Shown here piece by piece: positions 6,456 to 14,683 of a stretch of DNA of 19,831 nucleotides (its first letter is position 1; every line of letters starts with the position of its first letter). Both the position numbers and the translations under genes were made by a program. Where the stretch lies: the NCBI GenBank assembly GCA_019425105.1, contig JAHYYD010000014.1, forward strand, positions 1-19,831, in the 5' to 3' direction. Source of the stretch: Actinomycetota bacterium (lineage in GTDB: Bacteria > Actinomycetota > Actinomycetes > Actinomycetales > Actinomycetaceae). The notes below the pieces were generated by a model. It did no database searches. It was not told the DNA's origin and saw only the letters and a list, made by a program, of their open reading frames with translations.

Positions 6456-8065
6456 GAGGCGCACCCCGCGACCAGGCTCGGCCGGCTCTGCCCACCATCC
6501 CACGTCTCCAGGTCGATCGTCGAGGACGCATCACGCGTGGAGAGCAGCTGGCGCACCGTCGCCACCGTGTAGGGACCATCATCGTCGCGAGAGACAAGCA
6601 GCCGCCACGACTGTGCTCCCCCGCGCGCAGCCTCGGCCAATGCCTCGGCGATCCCTTCGGGATCCCCGTCGAGCGGTAGCGGGGCGGTCGTCCACGTCGA
6701 CAGCGCGTCGTGGGCACCGTCGCGCAGCATCCGCGCGAGCGTCGGAGCCGCCGCGAGGCCACCTGGCTGCGGGACGAAGAGAGGAGCGCACGCGCGGGCG
6801 ACCGCGAGGACGCCGAGATCATCGCTGCTGGCTGCACGCAGGATCGCAGGCACGCCGGGAGCTGGAGCGGGAAGAACAGAGGCAACGGTACCGACCAGGG
6901 CGGCGCTGGCCTCGTCGCAGGGGGCAACGAGCGTCACGCCCGTGCGCGAACTTGCTGCGGAGACGACACCGGCCGCGTCGCTCGGGTTCAGGTCCAGGAA
7001 AACGACGGCTCCTGCGCGTGCGAGTTCTTCGACGAGGCCGGGGGCACGGGTGCACGCGATGACTCGTGCGCGCTCGACTCGGCGCATCGGGCGACGCTGC
7101 AGGAGACGCACGCCGCGGTGGCTGAGCCCCTCGTCCGCCAGCTCGTCGATGCCGATCTGGGCATCGGGACGCGCGTCGCACACCTGGAAGCGCACAACCT
7201 GCCCGGACGTGGGGTGCGCAGCCAGCGGCGCGGACGTATCCACGTGGAGACGCCACTCCCCCATTCCAAACAGATCCACACGGCCCACGTAGGACAGGCG
7301 CGCACCGAGTCCCCCCAGGCGCACGAGCAGCCCGCGTAGGTCGTCTTCGGTACCCTCCAGGATGATGTCGACCGTGAAATCACGGCCGGGCGGGGGCGAG
7401 GCAGCCTCCGGCGCGCGCGAGTGGCGCTCCGCGAGGTCAGCGAGCATCGCGGTGAAAGACTGCAGGATACCGGCGTCGTCACGCATGGCGGCATCGATGC
7501 ACGCGAGCACCAGAGCGATGAACGCACCGCCGGGATCGATGCGCCCCGTCGATTCATTCGTCGCCTCCACCAGGCCGATCTGCGCCTGTGTCGAAAAGCG
7601 GGAGAAGACGTCTTCAACCTCGGGGAGCGTATCGCCCATATCCGCAAGCTCACGAACAGCACCGTTGAGCATCTCAACGAGCGCATCGGACCATTCGATA
7701 GACGAGGCCACAGGCGTCAAGGAAGCCGCCAGCATCCGTCGCGCTGCGAGCGGCGTCACGTGGTGCTCGTCCGTCAGGGCACCAGCCCAGGCCTCGAACA
7801 GCGCACCGAGCGCGAGACCGCTATGCCCGATGCCCCGGCGGATAATCGTCTCCACACCCGCCTCGAGTGCTACGCGCAGGTGGGCGCGAGGCTCCAGGGA
7901 GTCCATCGCAGCGGCGAGGGCAGCCATCGTGGCCGCCGCATTTGTGCCCGTGTCACAATCCGCGCCGTCCCATCCATCCAGGTCATCAAGAAAGGGCGCG
8001 AGCCTCGCCGCCTCCTCGGCACCGGCGCGACACGCCTCGATGATGACCGCTGCATTGAGCTCCAT
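6452..8065 (-). CDS. DAK2/DhaL-domain protein, FakA (YloV)-like
   Basis: A 537-residue protein with an N-terminal DhaL (DAK2) nucleotide-binding domain (~1-200), a middle region, and a C-terminal DAK-phosphatase-like region. In Firmicutes this architecture is fatty acid kinase FakA, which phosphorylates fatty acids held by a FakB (DegV) partner. The metal/ATP motif is kept as D36-C-D38-T-G-T-N. The usual second motif GxRGNSG reads RRGIGHSG here (His at ~81), so the substrate-side loop is altered. No fakB gene is in the window, so fatty acid kinase activity is only possible. ATG at 8065 follows a clear GGGGAG site. It sits divergent to rpmB and upstream of recG, a conserved arrangement. GTGA overlap with recG. 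Confidence 0.82.
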   Translation of the reverse strand: MELNAAVIIEACRAGAEEAARLAPFLDDLDGWDGADCDTGTNAAATMAALAAAMDSLEPRAHLRVALEAGVETIIRRGIGHSGLALGALFEAWAGALTDEHHVTPLAARRMLAASLTPVASSIEWSDALVEMLNGAVRELADMGDTLPEVEDVFSRFSTQAQIGLVEATNESTGRIDPGGAFIALVLACIDAAMRDDAGILQSFTAMLADLAERHSRAPEAASPPPGRDFTVDIILEGTEDDLRGLLVRLGGLGARLSYVGRVDLFGMGEWRLHVDTSAPLAAHPTSGQVVRFQVCDARPDAQIGIDELADEGLSHRGVRLLQRRPMRRVERARVIACTRAPGLVEELARAGAVVFLDLNPSDAAGVVSAASSRTGVTLVAPCDEASAALVGTVASVLPAPAPGVPAILRAASSDDLGVLAVARACAPLFVPQPGGLAAAPTLARMLRDGAHDALSTWTTAPLPLDGDPEGIAEALAEAARGGAQSWRLLVSRDDDGPYTVATVRQLLSTRDASSTIDLETWDGGQSRPSLVAGCAS

Positions 8066-8144
8066 GACTCCCCTTTCCTGCCCGTCCCATTGTCCCCGCG
8101 AGGGTTGCTGTGTGCGACCTGACACGACCGATCACGCGTGCGAC

Positions 8145-8174
8145 TTGTTGAAAGCGCGCATCATCCGCTATTCT
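8145..8174 (+). promoter_or_regulatory. Likely rpmB promoter
   Basis: TTGTTG (8145-8150) and TATTCT (8169-8174) are separated by 18 bp. A transcription start near 8181 would give a leader of about 88 nt before rpmB. In the same 204-bp divergent region (8066-8269) a direct repeat GTGCGACcTG / GTGCGACtTG occurs at 8112-8121 and 8138-8147. The minus-strand promoter for the recG operon should also lie here, but only a weak GACAAT (8094-8089) was seen. Confidence 0.45.
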
Positions 8175-8269
8175 GTCATGGTTGCCTTCGGTTCAAGCAC
8201 CGGAGGAAGTGTTCCCCGCGACCGTGGGGAGCCAAAGACTGAACTGGAAGACATACCGAGGAGAACATC

Positions 8270-8461
8270 GTGGCTGCCGTTTGTGACGTGTGCGGTAAGG
8301 GACCCGGCTTCGGCAAGAGCGTGTCGCACTCGCACGTTCGCACCAACCGCCGGTGGAATCCGAACATTCAGCGCGTTCGCGCCCTGGTCAATGGGACGCC
8401 CAAGCGCCTGAACGTGTGCACCAAGTGCCTGAAGTCCGACAAGGTCGCCCGCGCGATCTGA
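8270..8461 (+). CDS. rpmB: 50S ribosomal protein L28, zinc-binding (C+) form
   Basis: A 63-residue L28, the only plus-strand gene in the window. It has the family sequence [20 protein letters not shown] followed by [11 protein letters not shown]. Two CxxC pairs are present, C5/C8 and C50/C53, so this is the zinc-ribbon (C+) form. Many actinobacteria also carry a cysteine-free paralogue expressed under zinc limitation. The start is GTG at 8270, with GAGGAG a few bases upstream. It is monocistronic: its own promoter lies upstream and a perfect 19-bp hairpin follows. It faces away from the recG operon. Confidence 0.97.
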   Translation: MAAVCDVCGKGPGFGKSVSHSHVRTNRRWNPNIQRVRALVNGTPKRLNVCTKCLKSDKVARAI

Positions 8462-8478
8462 GTCGACGACACTGACGT

Positions 8479-8520
8479 AACGCTGGAGGGGCGAGCCGAC
8501 AGGCTCGCCCCTCCAGCGTT
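8479..8520 (+). terminator. Strong hairpin terminator of rpmB
   Basis: AACGCTGGAGGGGCGAGCC (8479-8497) pairs perfectly with 8502-8520 around a GACA tetraloop, a 19-bp stem starting 17 bp after the rpmB stop codon. TTTA follows on the plus strand. Confidence 0.9.
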
Positions 8521-8566
8521 TATCCACTCCTCGCCTCCGCTGCGTACATGCCCTGAATCAACATGG

Positions 8567-8601
8567 GTGAACGCCCGCGACTCATCGTCGCGGGCGTTCA
8601 C
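8567..8601 (-). terminator. Hairpin terminator of putA
   Basis: GTGAACGCCCGCGA (8567-8580) pairs with TCGCGGGCGTTCAC (8588-8601), a perfect 14-bp stem with a 7-nt loop. It starts 47 bp past the putA stop codon on the minus strand and separates the convergent rpmB and putA genes. Confidence 0.75.
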
Positions 8602-8648
8602 TGTCCTCCGCCGAGCTCAGAGGCTCAACCGACTGCCGGGCGCAAGCG

Positions 8649-11600
8649 CTACAGGAGCCCCGCAGCCAAATCCAGCGGCGTTCCGAAACGATGGTTCGTG
8701 ATCGCCACCGCCTGTTCACGCAGGAAGGGCAGCAGTTCCGTATGGGGGCACGGCGTCACCGCTCCCGTGTACAGCGCAACATCGGGGCTGCCCATACTCG
8801 CGCGACTTGCGCGCTCCCAACGATCCTCCGAGGACTCCTCGCGCGGGCCAAGGACGCGCACGCGCATTCCCAGGCCGCCCGAGTTCGCCACCATCGCCAG
8901 GCGAGAATCCCATGAGTGCGCGTCTTCGACCGTCACCTCGATATCCCCGCCCTCCAGCAGCTCCCGGATGGTAGCCGGAAGCTCGTCGGCAACGGATAGC
9001 CCGATGGGGCCACCCGCGAGGATGCCCGCTGCCAGCACACGCACAGTGTCGGCGAGGGCAGTCCCGCTCCCGGCGCGCACGAGGACCGGCGTGGAACGGT
9101 AGCGCAGGACATTGCGTTCGCAGGCCATGCCGGTAACGTCGCGGTTGGCCCCGTAATCGGATGCCCAGGCAGCGCCATCGGCGGCGACGGCACGGCTCAG
9201 TTCGGCCGCATCATCCGCGCTCAGGTGAGGACCGGCCGCACGACACAGGGCGAGCACACTCGGATCGAGCGCCTCCACGGGAGCACCGGACGCCCCCGCC
9301 ATCGCATCGCGGTCGGGCTCAACCTCGCCCAGACCCAGCAGGTACGAGGGACCGCCGGCTTTCGTGGTCGATCCGATGGCCGAGCGTTTCCATCCACCAA
9401 AAGGCTGACGGCGAACAATTGCGCCCGTGATGCCACGGTTAACGTAGAGGTTTCCGGCCTCAATACCATCCAGCCACATCGCTAGTTCCTCGGTGTCGAG
9501 GGTGTGCAGGCCTGAGGTCAGGCCGTAGTCGACCTCGTTGACGGCCTCGATGGCTTCCTCGAGTGTATCGACACGCATGACGCCGAGGACGGGCGCGAAG
9601 TATTCCGTCAGATGGAACTCGCTGCCGGGGACCACGCCCGCACGGATACCCGGGGTCCAGAGCCCATCGCCCAGGTAGCGCGGCTTGAGCACCCAGTGCT
9701 CACCCTCCCCCAGGGCGGTCAGGCCTCGCACGGCCTTCTCATCATCAGGAACGACGACGGGACCGACCTGAGAGTCCAGTGACGCCGGCAATCCCACCCG
9801 CAGCGACGCGGTCGCGTCAACGAGCTGACGCGCAATACGCGTGGAGCGTCCCGCCGAACCCACGAGGATCAGCAGAGAGGAAGCCGAGCATTTCTGCCCC
9901 GCGTGTGCGAAAGCCGAGTGCACGATGTCGCGCACCGCCAGATCGGGATCCGCCGAGGAGGTCACGATAATGGCGTTCTTGCCGCTGGTCTCCCCCAGCA
10001 GGTGCATGTCTGGCTTCCAGGAGCGGAAGAGACGAGCCGTGTCGTACGAGCCGGTCAGCACGACGCGGTCGACGCCCTCGTGGGTCACGAGATAGCGCGA
10101 CACGTCCCCGTCGTCGAGCGGGGCGAGTACCACCAGGTCTCGAGGGACCCCGGCCTCGTGAAAGGCCGCGACAAGCTCAGCCGCGCAACGCTTAGCTGGC
10201 GGGGCGGGCTTCAGAATGACCGCGCTACCAGCCGCGAGCGCCGCGGCGACACCACCAACGGGGATGGCCACAGGGAAGTTCCACGGGGAGGCGACGACGG
10301 TGACATCCACAGGTACGAATCGCGCCCCCGCCATGTACGCCTCATCGGTGAGCTGCAACGACGCATCCGCATAGTGGTGGCAGAAGTCGACGGCCTCGCT
10401 CACCTCGGGGTCAGCCTGATCGATGGTCTTTCCGGCCTCAGATCCGGCGACCTCGATCAGCTCACCCCTGCGCGCTGCGAGGACGTCGCCGACACGATGC
10501 AGCGTCGCGGCTCGTTCGTCGGCAGACAATGCCTGCCAGGAGCGTGCGGCGCGGGCAGCTGCCTCGACGAGGCCGTCCACTGCCTCGTTCGTCGCCATCG
10601 CTTCCGCTCCGTCATGCACGGCCTTCACGCCCCGGGTTGAGCCAGGGATCGCCGCGGCGATATCACGTGCCCACTGGCGGTTTGCCGCCAGGGCTGGATC
10701 TGAGTCTGCCTCGGACGTGAACGGGCGGTGCGCACGCTCGGCCAGGCTCCCCTGCTCTGGTGCCACCCCGGCCTCGCGCTCGGCCAGACGGTTCTGGCGG
10801 CGGTTCGGAACGGGAACGGGCGCATCCGGATCGACGTTGGACAGCGCTGCCAGGAAACGGTCGCGTTCGCGGGCGAAGACGTCCTCGTTCTCGGCGATAT
10901 CGAAGACACCGGACATAAAGTTCTCTGGCGCCGCGTTTTCCTCCAGGCGGCGCACCAGGTAGGAAATGGCGACGTCAAACTCCCGCGGGTTGACGACCGG
11001 GACGTACAGAAGGAGAGAACCGACGTCGCGGCGCACGACCTCTTGGATGCCCGTCGCCATGCCGGAGAGCATCTCGAACTCGACGCTGTCCTCAACACCG
11101 CGCGCGGCGCGCAGCTCGTAGGCAAACGCAATGTCGAAGATGTTTTGTCCGGCCACACCCAGTCGGATCGCTCGCGTGTGTTCCGGGGTCATCGCCCAGC
11201 TGAGCATGCGCTTATAGTTGGTGTCTGTGGCCTGCTTGGACGGCCAGGTTGTCAGCTCCCACCCGTGGATCTCCGCATCCACCCGCTCCATGGACAGGTT
11301 CGCACCCTTGACGATGCGCACCTTGATGCGCGAACCCCCCGCGTCCACGCGCGTGCGCGCCCACTCCTGGAGGCGCTGGAGGGCACCGAGCGAATCGGGC
11401 AGGTAGGCCTGAAGGACGATGCCCGCCTCGTAGCCGCGCATGTCCGGCTGATCGAGAATCGCGGTGAAGACAGCGATCGTCAGGTCGAGATCCTTGTAGT
11501 CCTCCATGTCGAGGTTGAGGAATGTTCCGTGATCACGCGCGAGACGGTACAGGGGCAGGAGTGCGTTCACGCCGTGCTCGACGACCTCCTCGAAGCCCCA

Positions 11601-12212
11601 CGGGTTGTGAGGGCCAGTCACGGCAGAGACCTTGATGGAGACATAGTCGACGTCCTCGCGAGTCACGAGGCGAGACACCTCTGCCAGGCGGTGTGCCGCC
11701 TCTTTCTCGCCGAGAACCGCCTCGCCGAGGAGGTTCACGTTCAGGCGGTGCCCGCCCTGACGCAGGCGCGCGAGCGCGGGGCCGAGGCCCTTGTCAGTCG
11801 CATCGACGACGAGATCACCGACGATCTCACGGAACACGCGTCGCGCAACCGTCGTCACAGTGCGGGGCGCGAGGCGCGAGGCGGTCGATCCGAGCCCCAT
11901 CGCCGCGGCCAGGGCCGGGGGCAGGAAGTTTTTACGGCCAGCCGACAGGCGCTTCAACGCCTCACTGGCCACATCCAGGTCCGCTGGACGCACGACGTCG
12001 TCGACGAATCGAGTGGTGAACGTCAGACCGTCCGGATCAGAGAGGATACGGGAGAGAATCTTGGCCGATTGCGGAGTCGGCTCATGGGCCGATTCATCGG
12101 CCCAGCGGCGGGCTCGAATGATCGCTCTCTCCCCCAGTGCCCACAGATCATCGGGGCAGCGTCGAGCGTTGGAATCGGGGCGGGGCGGGGTAGGAACGGC
12201 GACGTTCGTCAT
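8649..12212 (-). CDS. putA: Bifunctional proline dehydrogenase / L-glutamate gamma-semialdehyde dehydrogenase
   Basis: A 1187-residue enzyme that oxidises proline to glutamate in two steps. The FAD-dependent proline dehydrogenase barrel occupies ~70-460; visible blocks include FLNLDMEDYKDLDLT, VLQAYLPDSLGALQRLQEW and RIVKGANLSMERVDAE. The aldehyde dehydrogenase domain (~540-990) has SPWNFP (~642), ILKPAPPAKR with K668, the general base in LGETSGKN (E741) and the catalytic cysteine in HAGQKCSAS (C775). A further ~190 residues after the ALDH core resemble the C-terminal ALDH-superfamily-like domain of long PutA types. No N-terminal ribbon-helix-helix domain is present, so it is probably not an autorepressor. 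The start is ATG at 12212, preceded by TGGAGGT; an upstream in-frame ATG lacks such a site. A TetR gene lies just upstream. Confidence 0.95.
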   Translation of the reverse strand: MTNVAVPTPPRPDSNARRCPDDLWALGERAIIRARRWADESAHEPTPQSAKILSRILSDPDGLTFTTRFVDDVVRPADLDVASEALKRLSAGRKNFLPPALAAAMGLGSTASRLAPRTVTTVARRVFREIVGDLVVDATDKGLGPALARLRQGGHRLNVNLLGEAVLGEKEAAHRLAEVSRLVTREDVDYVSIKVSAVTGPHNPWGFEEVVEHGVNALLPLYRLARDHGTFLNLDMEDYKDLDLTIAVFTAILDQPDMRGYEAGIVLQAYLPDSLGALQRLQEWARTRVDAGGSRIKVRIVKGANLSMERVDAEIHGWELTTWPSKQATDTNYKRMLSWAMTPEHTRAIRLGVAGQNIFDIAFAYELRAARGVEDSVEFEMLSGMATGIQEVVRRDVGSLLLYVPVVNPREFDVAISYLVRRLEENAAPENFMSGVFDIAENEDVFARERDRFLAALSNVDPDAPVPVPNRRQNRLAEREAGVAPEQGSLAERAHRPFTSEADSDPALAANRQWARDIAAAIPGSTRGVKAVHDGAEAMATNEAVDGLVEAAARAARSWQALSADERAATLHRVGDVLAARRGELIEVAGSEAGKTIDQADPEVSEAVDFCHHYADASLQLTDEAYMAGARFVPVDVTVVASPWNFPVAIPVGGVAAALAAGSAVILKPAPPAKRCAAELVAAFHEAGVPRDLVVLAPLDDGDVSRYLVTHEGVDRVVLTGSYDTARLFRSWKPDMHLLGETSGKNAIIVTSSADPDLAVRDIVHSAFAHAGQKCSASSLLILVGSAGRSTRIARQLVDATASLRVGLPASLDSQVGPVVVPDDEKAVRGLTALGEGEHWVLKPRYLGDGLWTPGIRAGVVPGSEFHLTEYFAPVLGVMRVDTLEEAIEAVNEVDYGLTSGLHTLDTEELAMWLDGIEAGNLYVNRGITGAIVRRQPFGGWKRSAIGSTTKAGGPSYLLGLGEVEPDRDAMAGASGAPVEALDPSVLALCRAAGPHLSADDAAELSRAVAADGAAWASDYGANRDVTGMACERNVLRYRSTPVLVRAGSGTALADTVRVLAAGILAGGPIGLSVADELPATIRELLEGGDIEVTVEDAHSWDSRLAMVANSGGLGMRVRVLGPREESSEDRWERASRASMGSPDVALYTGAVTPCPHTELLPFLREQAVAITNHRFGTPLDLAAGLL

Positions 12213-12484
12213 GCGTAGACCTCCAGGCGTGGATGAGCGACGGATTCTCCGCGTCACGTGCAGCGGCTTCGCTGGACACGTTCGGCAAAACTCCCGACAT
12301 CGTGAAGTATGCTGGTTTGTCCATGCTAACCCTTCTCAGGGTTCTCCGTGGCACCAGCGCATGACCATAATACGACCAACACGGGACCTAAGCCCCAACT
12401 CGCGAAAAACAGCCGCAAACCCTCATCGTCTGTGTCGCTTTTCACAACACGGCGCCGCCTGTGCGGAGGCACCCCCGGCCTCGT
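12213..12484 (-). promoter_or_regulatory. putA upstream region
   Basis: 272 bp between the TetR stop and the putA start. It holds a possible -10 box TATTAT (12372-12367, minus strand) without a good -35, a short inverted repeat (listed separately), and an out-of-frame open frame with its own ATG at 12324 preceded by AGAAGGG that runs into putA (to 12148, 58 codons). That frame might be a leader peptide or chance. No terminator for TetR stands out. Confidence 0.35.
12328..12343 (-). promoter_or_regulatory. Inverted repeat upstream of putA
   Basis: AACCCT-TCTC-AGGGTT is a perfect 6-bp dyad with a 4-bp centre, about 116 bp before putA. On the minus strand its downstream arm overlaps the AGAAGGG sequence before the possible leader frame. 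It could be an operator or a small RNA hairpin. Confidence 0.35.
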
Positions 12485-13129
12485 TCAGGAACGGGTAAGC
12501 CAGCGCACCTTCACGTCGTCAACCACACCGGCCATCACCTCGTGCATATTGAATTCACGCCCACCATTAGCGCGCGAACACAACCACTGCACCTGCAAAC
12601 CATCGGACAGCGCCACGAGCTTACGGGCAATCTGCTCACTGGGCGCATCGTCGCGAACCTCGCCACGCGCCTTGCCATGCTCGATCGCATTCACCAGATA
12701 CTCAATCGCACCGAGCAGATGCTGACGGAACCACGGATGAGCCTGATGTCCGACATCGATCACGGCAGCCGACATCGCCGTGTACAGGGCGACACCATCG
12801 GGATGACGTTGGTTATGCGCAACCATATCCACCCACGCATCAAGCGCGGCCTCCGCTCCCTCCTCAGCGCGCGGAAGACGACTAACAATCCGACGATCAC
12901 GCTCATCGAGGACAGCCGCGAGGAGCTGATCCTTCGACGCGTAGTGATGCAACAGGCCAGCCTTGGAAATATCGGCTGCGCGCGCAATATCCGCCAGCGA
13001 CGTCGCAACGAAACCACGCGTGGAGAAAAGGGTCAACGCCTCCGCGAGGATACGCGCCTTTTTATCCTCACTGCCGGCCTTCGGTCGACCGGGCTTGCGC
13101 GTCTTCATTGCCTGGGCCTCATTGCTCAT
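12485..13129 (-). CDS. TetR-family transcriptional regulator
   Basis: A 214-residue TetR/AcrR regulator. After a basic N-terminal segment (KTRKPGRPKAGS), the helix-turn-helix lies at ~43-63 (TSLADIARAADISKAGLLHHY), followed by the typical FxxKxxL-like SKDQLLAAVL. The C-terminal ligand-binding region (~85-214) is alpha-helical and unspecific in sequence; the ligand cannot be read. ATG at 13129 has GGAG 9 nt upstream; a second Met seven codons in is an alternative. It is immediately upstream of putA in the same orientation, so it may regulate proline utilisation, its own gene, or the adjacent membrane-protein genes. This is inferred from position only. Confidence 0.93.
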   Translation of the reverse strand: MSNEAQAMKTRKPGRPKAGSEDKKARILAEALTLFSTRGFVATSLADIARAADISKAGLLHHYASKDQLLAAVLDERDRRIVSRLPRAEEGAEAALDAWVDMVAHNQRHPDGVALYTAMSAAVIDVGHQAHPWFRQHLLGAIEYLVNAIEHGKARGEVRDDAPSEQIARKLVALSDGLQVQWLCSRANGGREFNMHEVMAGVVDDVKVRWLTRS

Positions 13130-13155
13130 GCGGCTGCTCCAGATTCGGTGTGACA

Positions 13156-13177
13156 GGGTTACCAAAAACCCATCATA
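13156..13177 (-). promoter_or_regulatory. Candidate promoter and operator of the TetR gene
   Basis: A minus-strand TATGAT (13177-13172) is followed at once by a dyad GGGTT-N6-AACCC (13156-13171 on the plus strand). The dyad would overlap the transcription start, a typical autorepression position. No clear -35 box was found. The half-site GGGTT also occurs in the dyad upstream of putA, but in the opposite arrangement. Confidence 0.35.
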
Positions 13178-13197
13178 GCGCGCAACCGCCGCTACGA

Positions 13198-13241
13198 CAC
13201 CGGGTATGCGAACTTCTTTCGCCGAGTCCGCATACCCGGTG
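13198..13241 (-). terminator. Hairpin terminator after membrane protein A
   Basis: CACCGGGTATGCG (13198-13210) pairs with CGCATACCCGGTG (13229-13241), a perfect 13-bp stem with an 18-nt loop, starting 23 bp after the stop codon of paralogue A and separating it from the TetR gene. Confidence 0.65.
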
Positions 13242-13264
13242 CACACATTGCGTGAATACGGGCC

Positions 13265-14461
13265 TCAGTAGCCGAATCGCACCTCGAACTGGGGCTTACC
13301 CGACGCATCCAATTCAAGCTTGCCATTCTTGTCGGTCTTCACCGTGGCAGTCACCCGGGACGTGACATCACGCTGCTTGTCCCCGCTTTCTATGCCCTGG
13401 ATCGTAAACGTTGCCTCGCCGGTGTACTCGCCGCCCTCGTCCGTCGTCGCCTTCATCGTTGTGGGCATCGCCTTAACCTGCAAGAGAGCGAGGGTCCGAG
13501 ACTGAACAGGCACCGGGCATGCTGTATCGATATTGCCCGGAACAGTCGCACACGAGTTCGTCAGAGCAGCCGCAGCCTCGAGCGCGGCGGCGGCCATCTT
13601 GTCGTTATACGTGCCCGTCAGCTCAACGGTGCCACCGTATGTCGAGGAGTCGTACCCGGTCGCAGCCTTGACGGACAGAGTCTTGGGTGCCGCATCAATG
13701 TAGTCCCCCGTCTCCTCCGGGGTGAACGTGTAGACGCCGGGGTAGAGCACGAGAGAGCTGCTGGAGGATTGCTTGAGCGTCGCAATCGAGAGCTTTTCTC
13801 CGCCGATCGAGAAGGCCGTGACATTGTCCGCCTCCACATCGACGCGGGCAACCATCGCATCCTGGATCTTCCAGTTTTTCAGCAGGCCAAACGTCTTCTT
13901 CGCCTGGCTCACGCGGAAGGAACGGGTGAAACGCTCGCCGTCGAGGCGCATCGTCGCCGTCACGACGCGTTCCTTCGCGTGCTCCGCATCATCGGCAGTC
14001 ACGTCCTCGACCTCGATGCGGGCGCTCGCCGAGGCCATGACCTGGTCAGAGAGGAATCCGCGCTGGTCATTGGGCAGACCGGGATCAACCATGGCAGTTG
14101 CTGCGCTCGCCTTCCCCTCGGCGAGCAGCTCGAGATACTGGCGGACCTGTGCCTCGGGAGTGCGCGTCCAGTTCGCGATCGCCAGGGCGACGCTTCCCGC
14201 AACCACGAGGACGACGAGTACCACAACGCCGATCACGATGCCCTTAATGCGGCGGCGGCTCTTGGTGGACATCGGGGTGAAGGTCACGCCCGTCTGGGGC
14301 ACGACGGGCGCCTGAACGGCCATGTACTGAGGGTTGGCGGGGGCATGGGGAGGGGTCAGGTTGGACGAGGGGCCCGGGGGTGGTGGCACCTGCGGATTAG
14401 GTTCAGGAGCGGCAGGTGGGACGCTCATCCCCTGCCTCACATCGTTAGCGTGCGGTTCCAT
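13265..14461 (-). CDS. Single-pass membrane protein of unknown function, tandem paralogue A
   Basis: A 398-residue protein I do not recognise. Residues 1-70 are a Pro/Ala-rich, low-complexity cytoplasmic head. A basic stretch (KSRRRIKG) leads into one membrane helix at ~73-95, and about 300 residues lie outside the cell. Right after the helix comes RTPEAQVRQYLELLAEGKASAATAMVDPG, which looks like the start of an NTF2-like/DUF4878-type fold (weak, by eye). YPGVYTFTP lies mid-domain, and a conserved cysteine pair (SCATVPGN ... ACPVPVQS, ten residues between) probably forms a disulfide. ATG at 14461 has GAGGAGAGG upstream; a second Met at codon 12 is also possible. It is clearly related to the two genes upstream but is the most divergent of the three. 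It has its own terminator. Confidence 0.85.
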   Translation of the reverse strand: MEPHANDVRQGMSVPPAAPEPNPQVPPPPGPSSNLTPPHAPANPQYMAVQAPVVPQTGVTFTPMSTKSRRRIKGIVIGVVVLVVLVVAGSVALAIANWTRTPEAQVRQYLELLAEGKASAATAMVDPGLPNDQRGFLSDQVMASASARIEVEDVTADDAEHAKERVVTATMRLDGERFTRSFRVSQAKKTFGLLKNWKIQDAMVARVDVEADNVTAFSIGGEKLSIATLKQSSSSSLVLYPGVYTFTPEETGDYIDAAPKTLSVKAATGYDSSTYGGTVELTGTYNDKMAAAALEAAAALTNSCATVPGNIDTACPVPVQSRTLALLQVKAMPTTMKATTDEGGEYTGEATFTIQGIESGDKQRDVTSRVTATVKTDKNGKLELDASGKPQFEVRFGY

Positions 14462-14537
14462 CGCCTCTCCTCACTGTGCTGGCGTCGCCGATCTGCGCGT
14501 CTGGGATATAACGCAGGGATCAACGGATACGAACTCG

Positions 14538-14567
14538 ACAATATCCCATAGCGTCATGGCACCTCAA
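14538..14567 (-). promoter_or_regulatory. Possible promoter of membrane protein A
   Basis: On the minus strand TTGAGG (14567-14562) and TATTGT (14543-14538) are 18 bp apart, each matching consensus at four of six positions. The leader would be about 70 nt. This is weak and differs from the promoter shared by paralogues B and C. Confidence 0.25.
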
Positions 14568-14621
14568 GGACACGCGCTCATCGCACCGGACACCGAGACC
14601 CAGTCGGCATCGGATAACAGA

Positions 14622-14661
14622 CGTGTGGTGCCCGTCCACACCAGCGGACAAGCACCACACG
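14622..14661 (-). terminator. Hairpin terminator after membrane protein B
   Basis: CGTGTGGTGC (14622-14631) pairs with GCACCACACG (14652-14661); an inner GTCC/GGAC pairing extends the stem. It begins 22 bp beyond the stop codon of paralogue B. Confidence 0.65.
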
Positions 14662-14683
14662 GATAGTGTGCGACGGCCAACTA

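Noticed and set aside
5193..6572. Long open frame (459 codons) on the plus strand opposite recG
   Set aside because: Antisense shadow of recG; no domain and no ribosome site.
8213..8231. Small CCCC/GGGG hairpin in the rpmB leader as a riboswitch or protein-binding site
   Set aside because: Only four pairs and no known L28 leader motif; too weak to call.
10728..12218. Long open frame (496 codons) on the plus strand opposite putA
   Set aside because: Antisense shadow of a well-supported gene in high-GC DNA; the translation is rich in Arg/His/Gly with no recognisable domain.
12482..12493. CGTTC-AG-GAACG dyad over the TetR stop codon as a terminator
   Set aside because: The stem is only five pairs with a 2-nt loop, too short to fold as an RNA hairpin.
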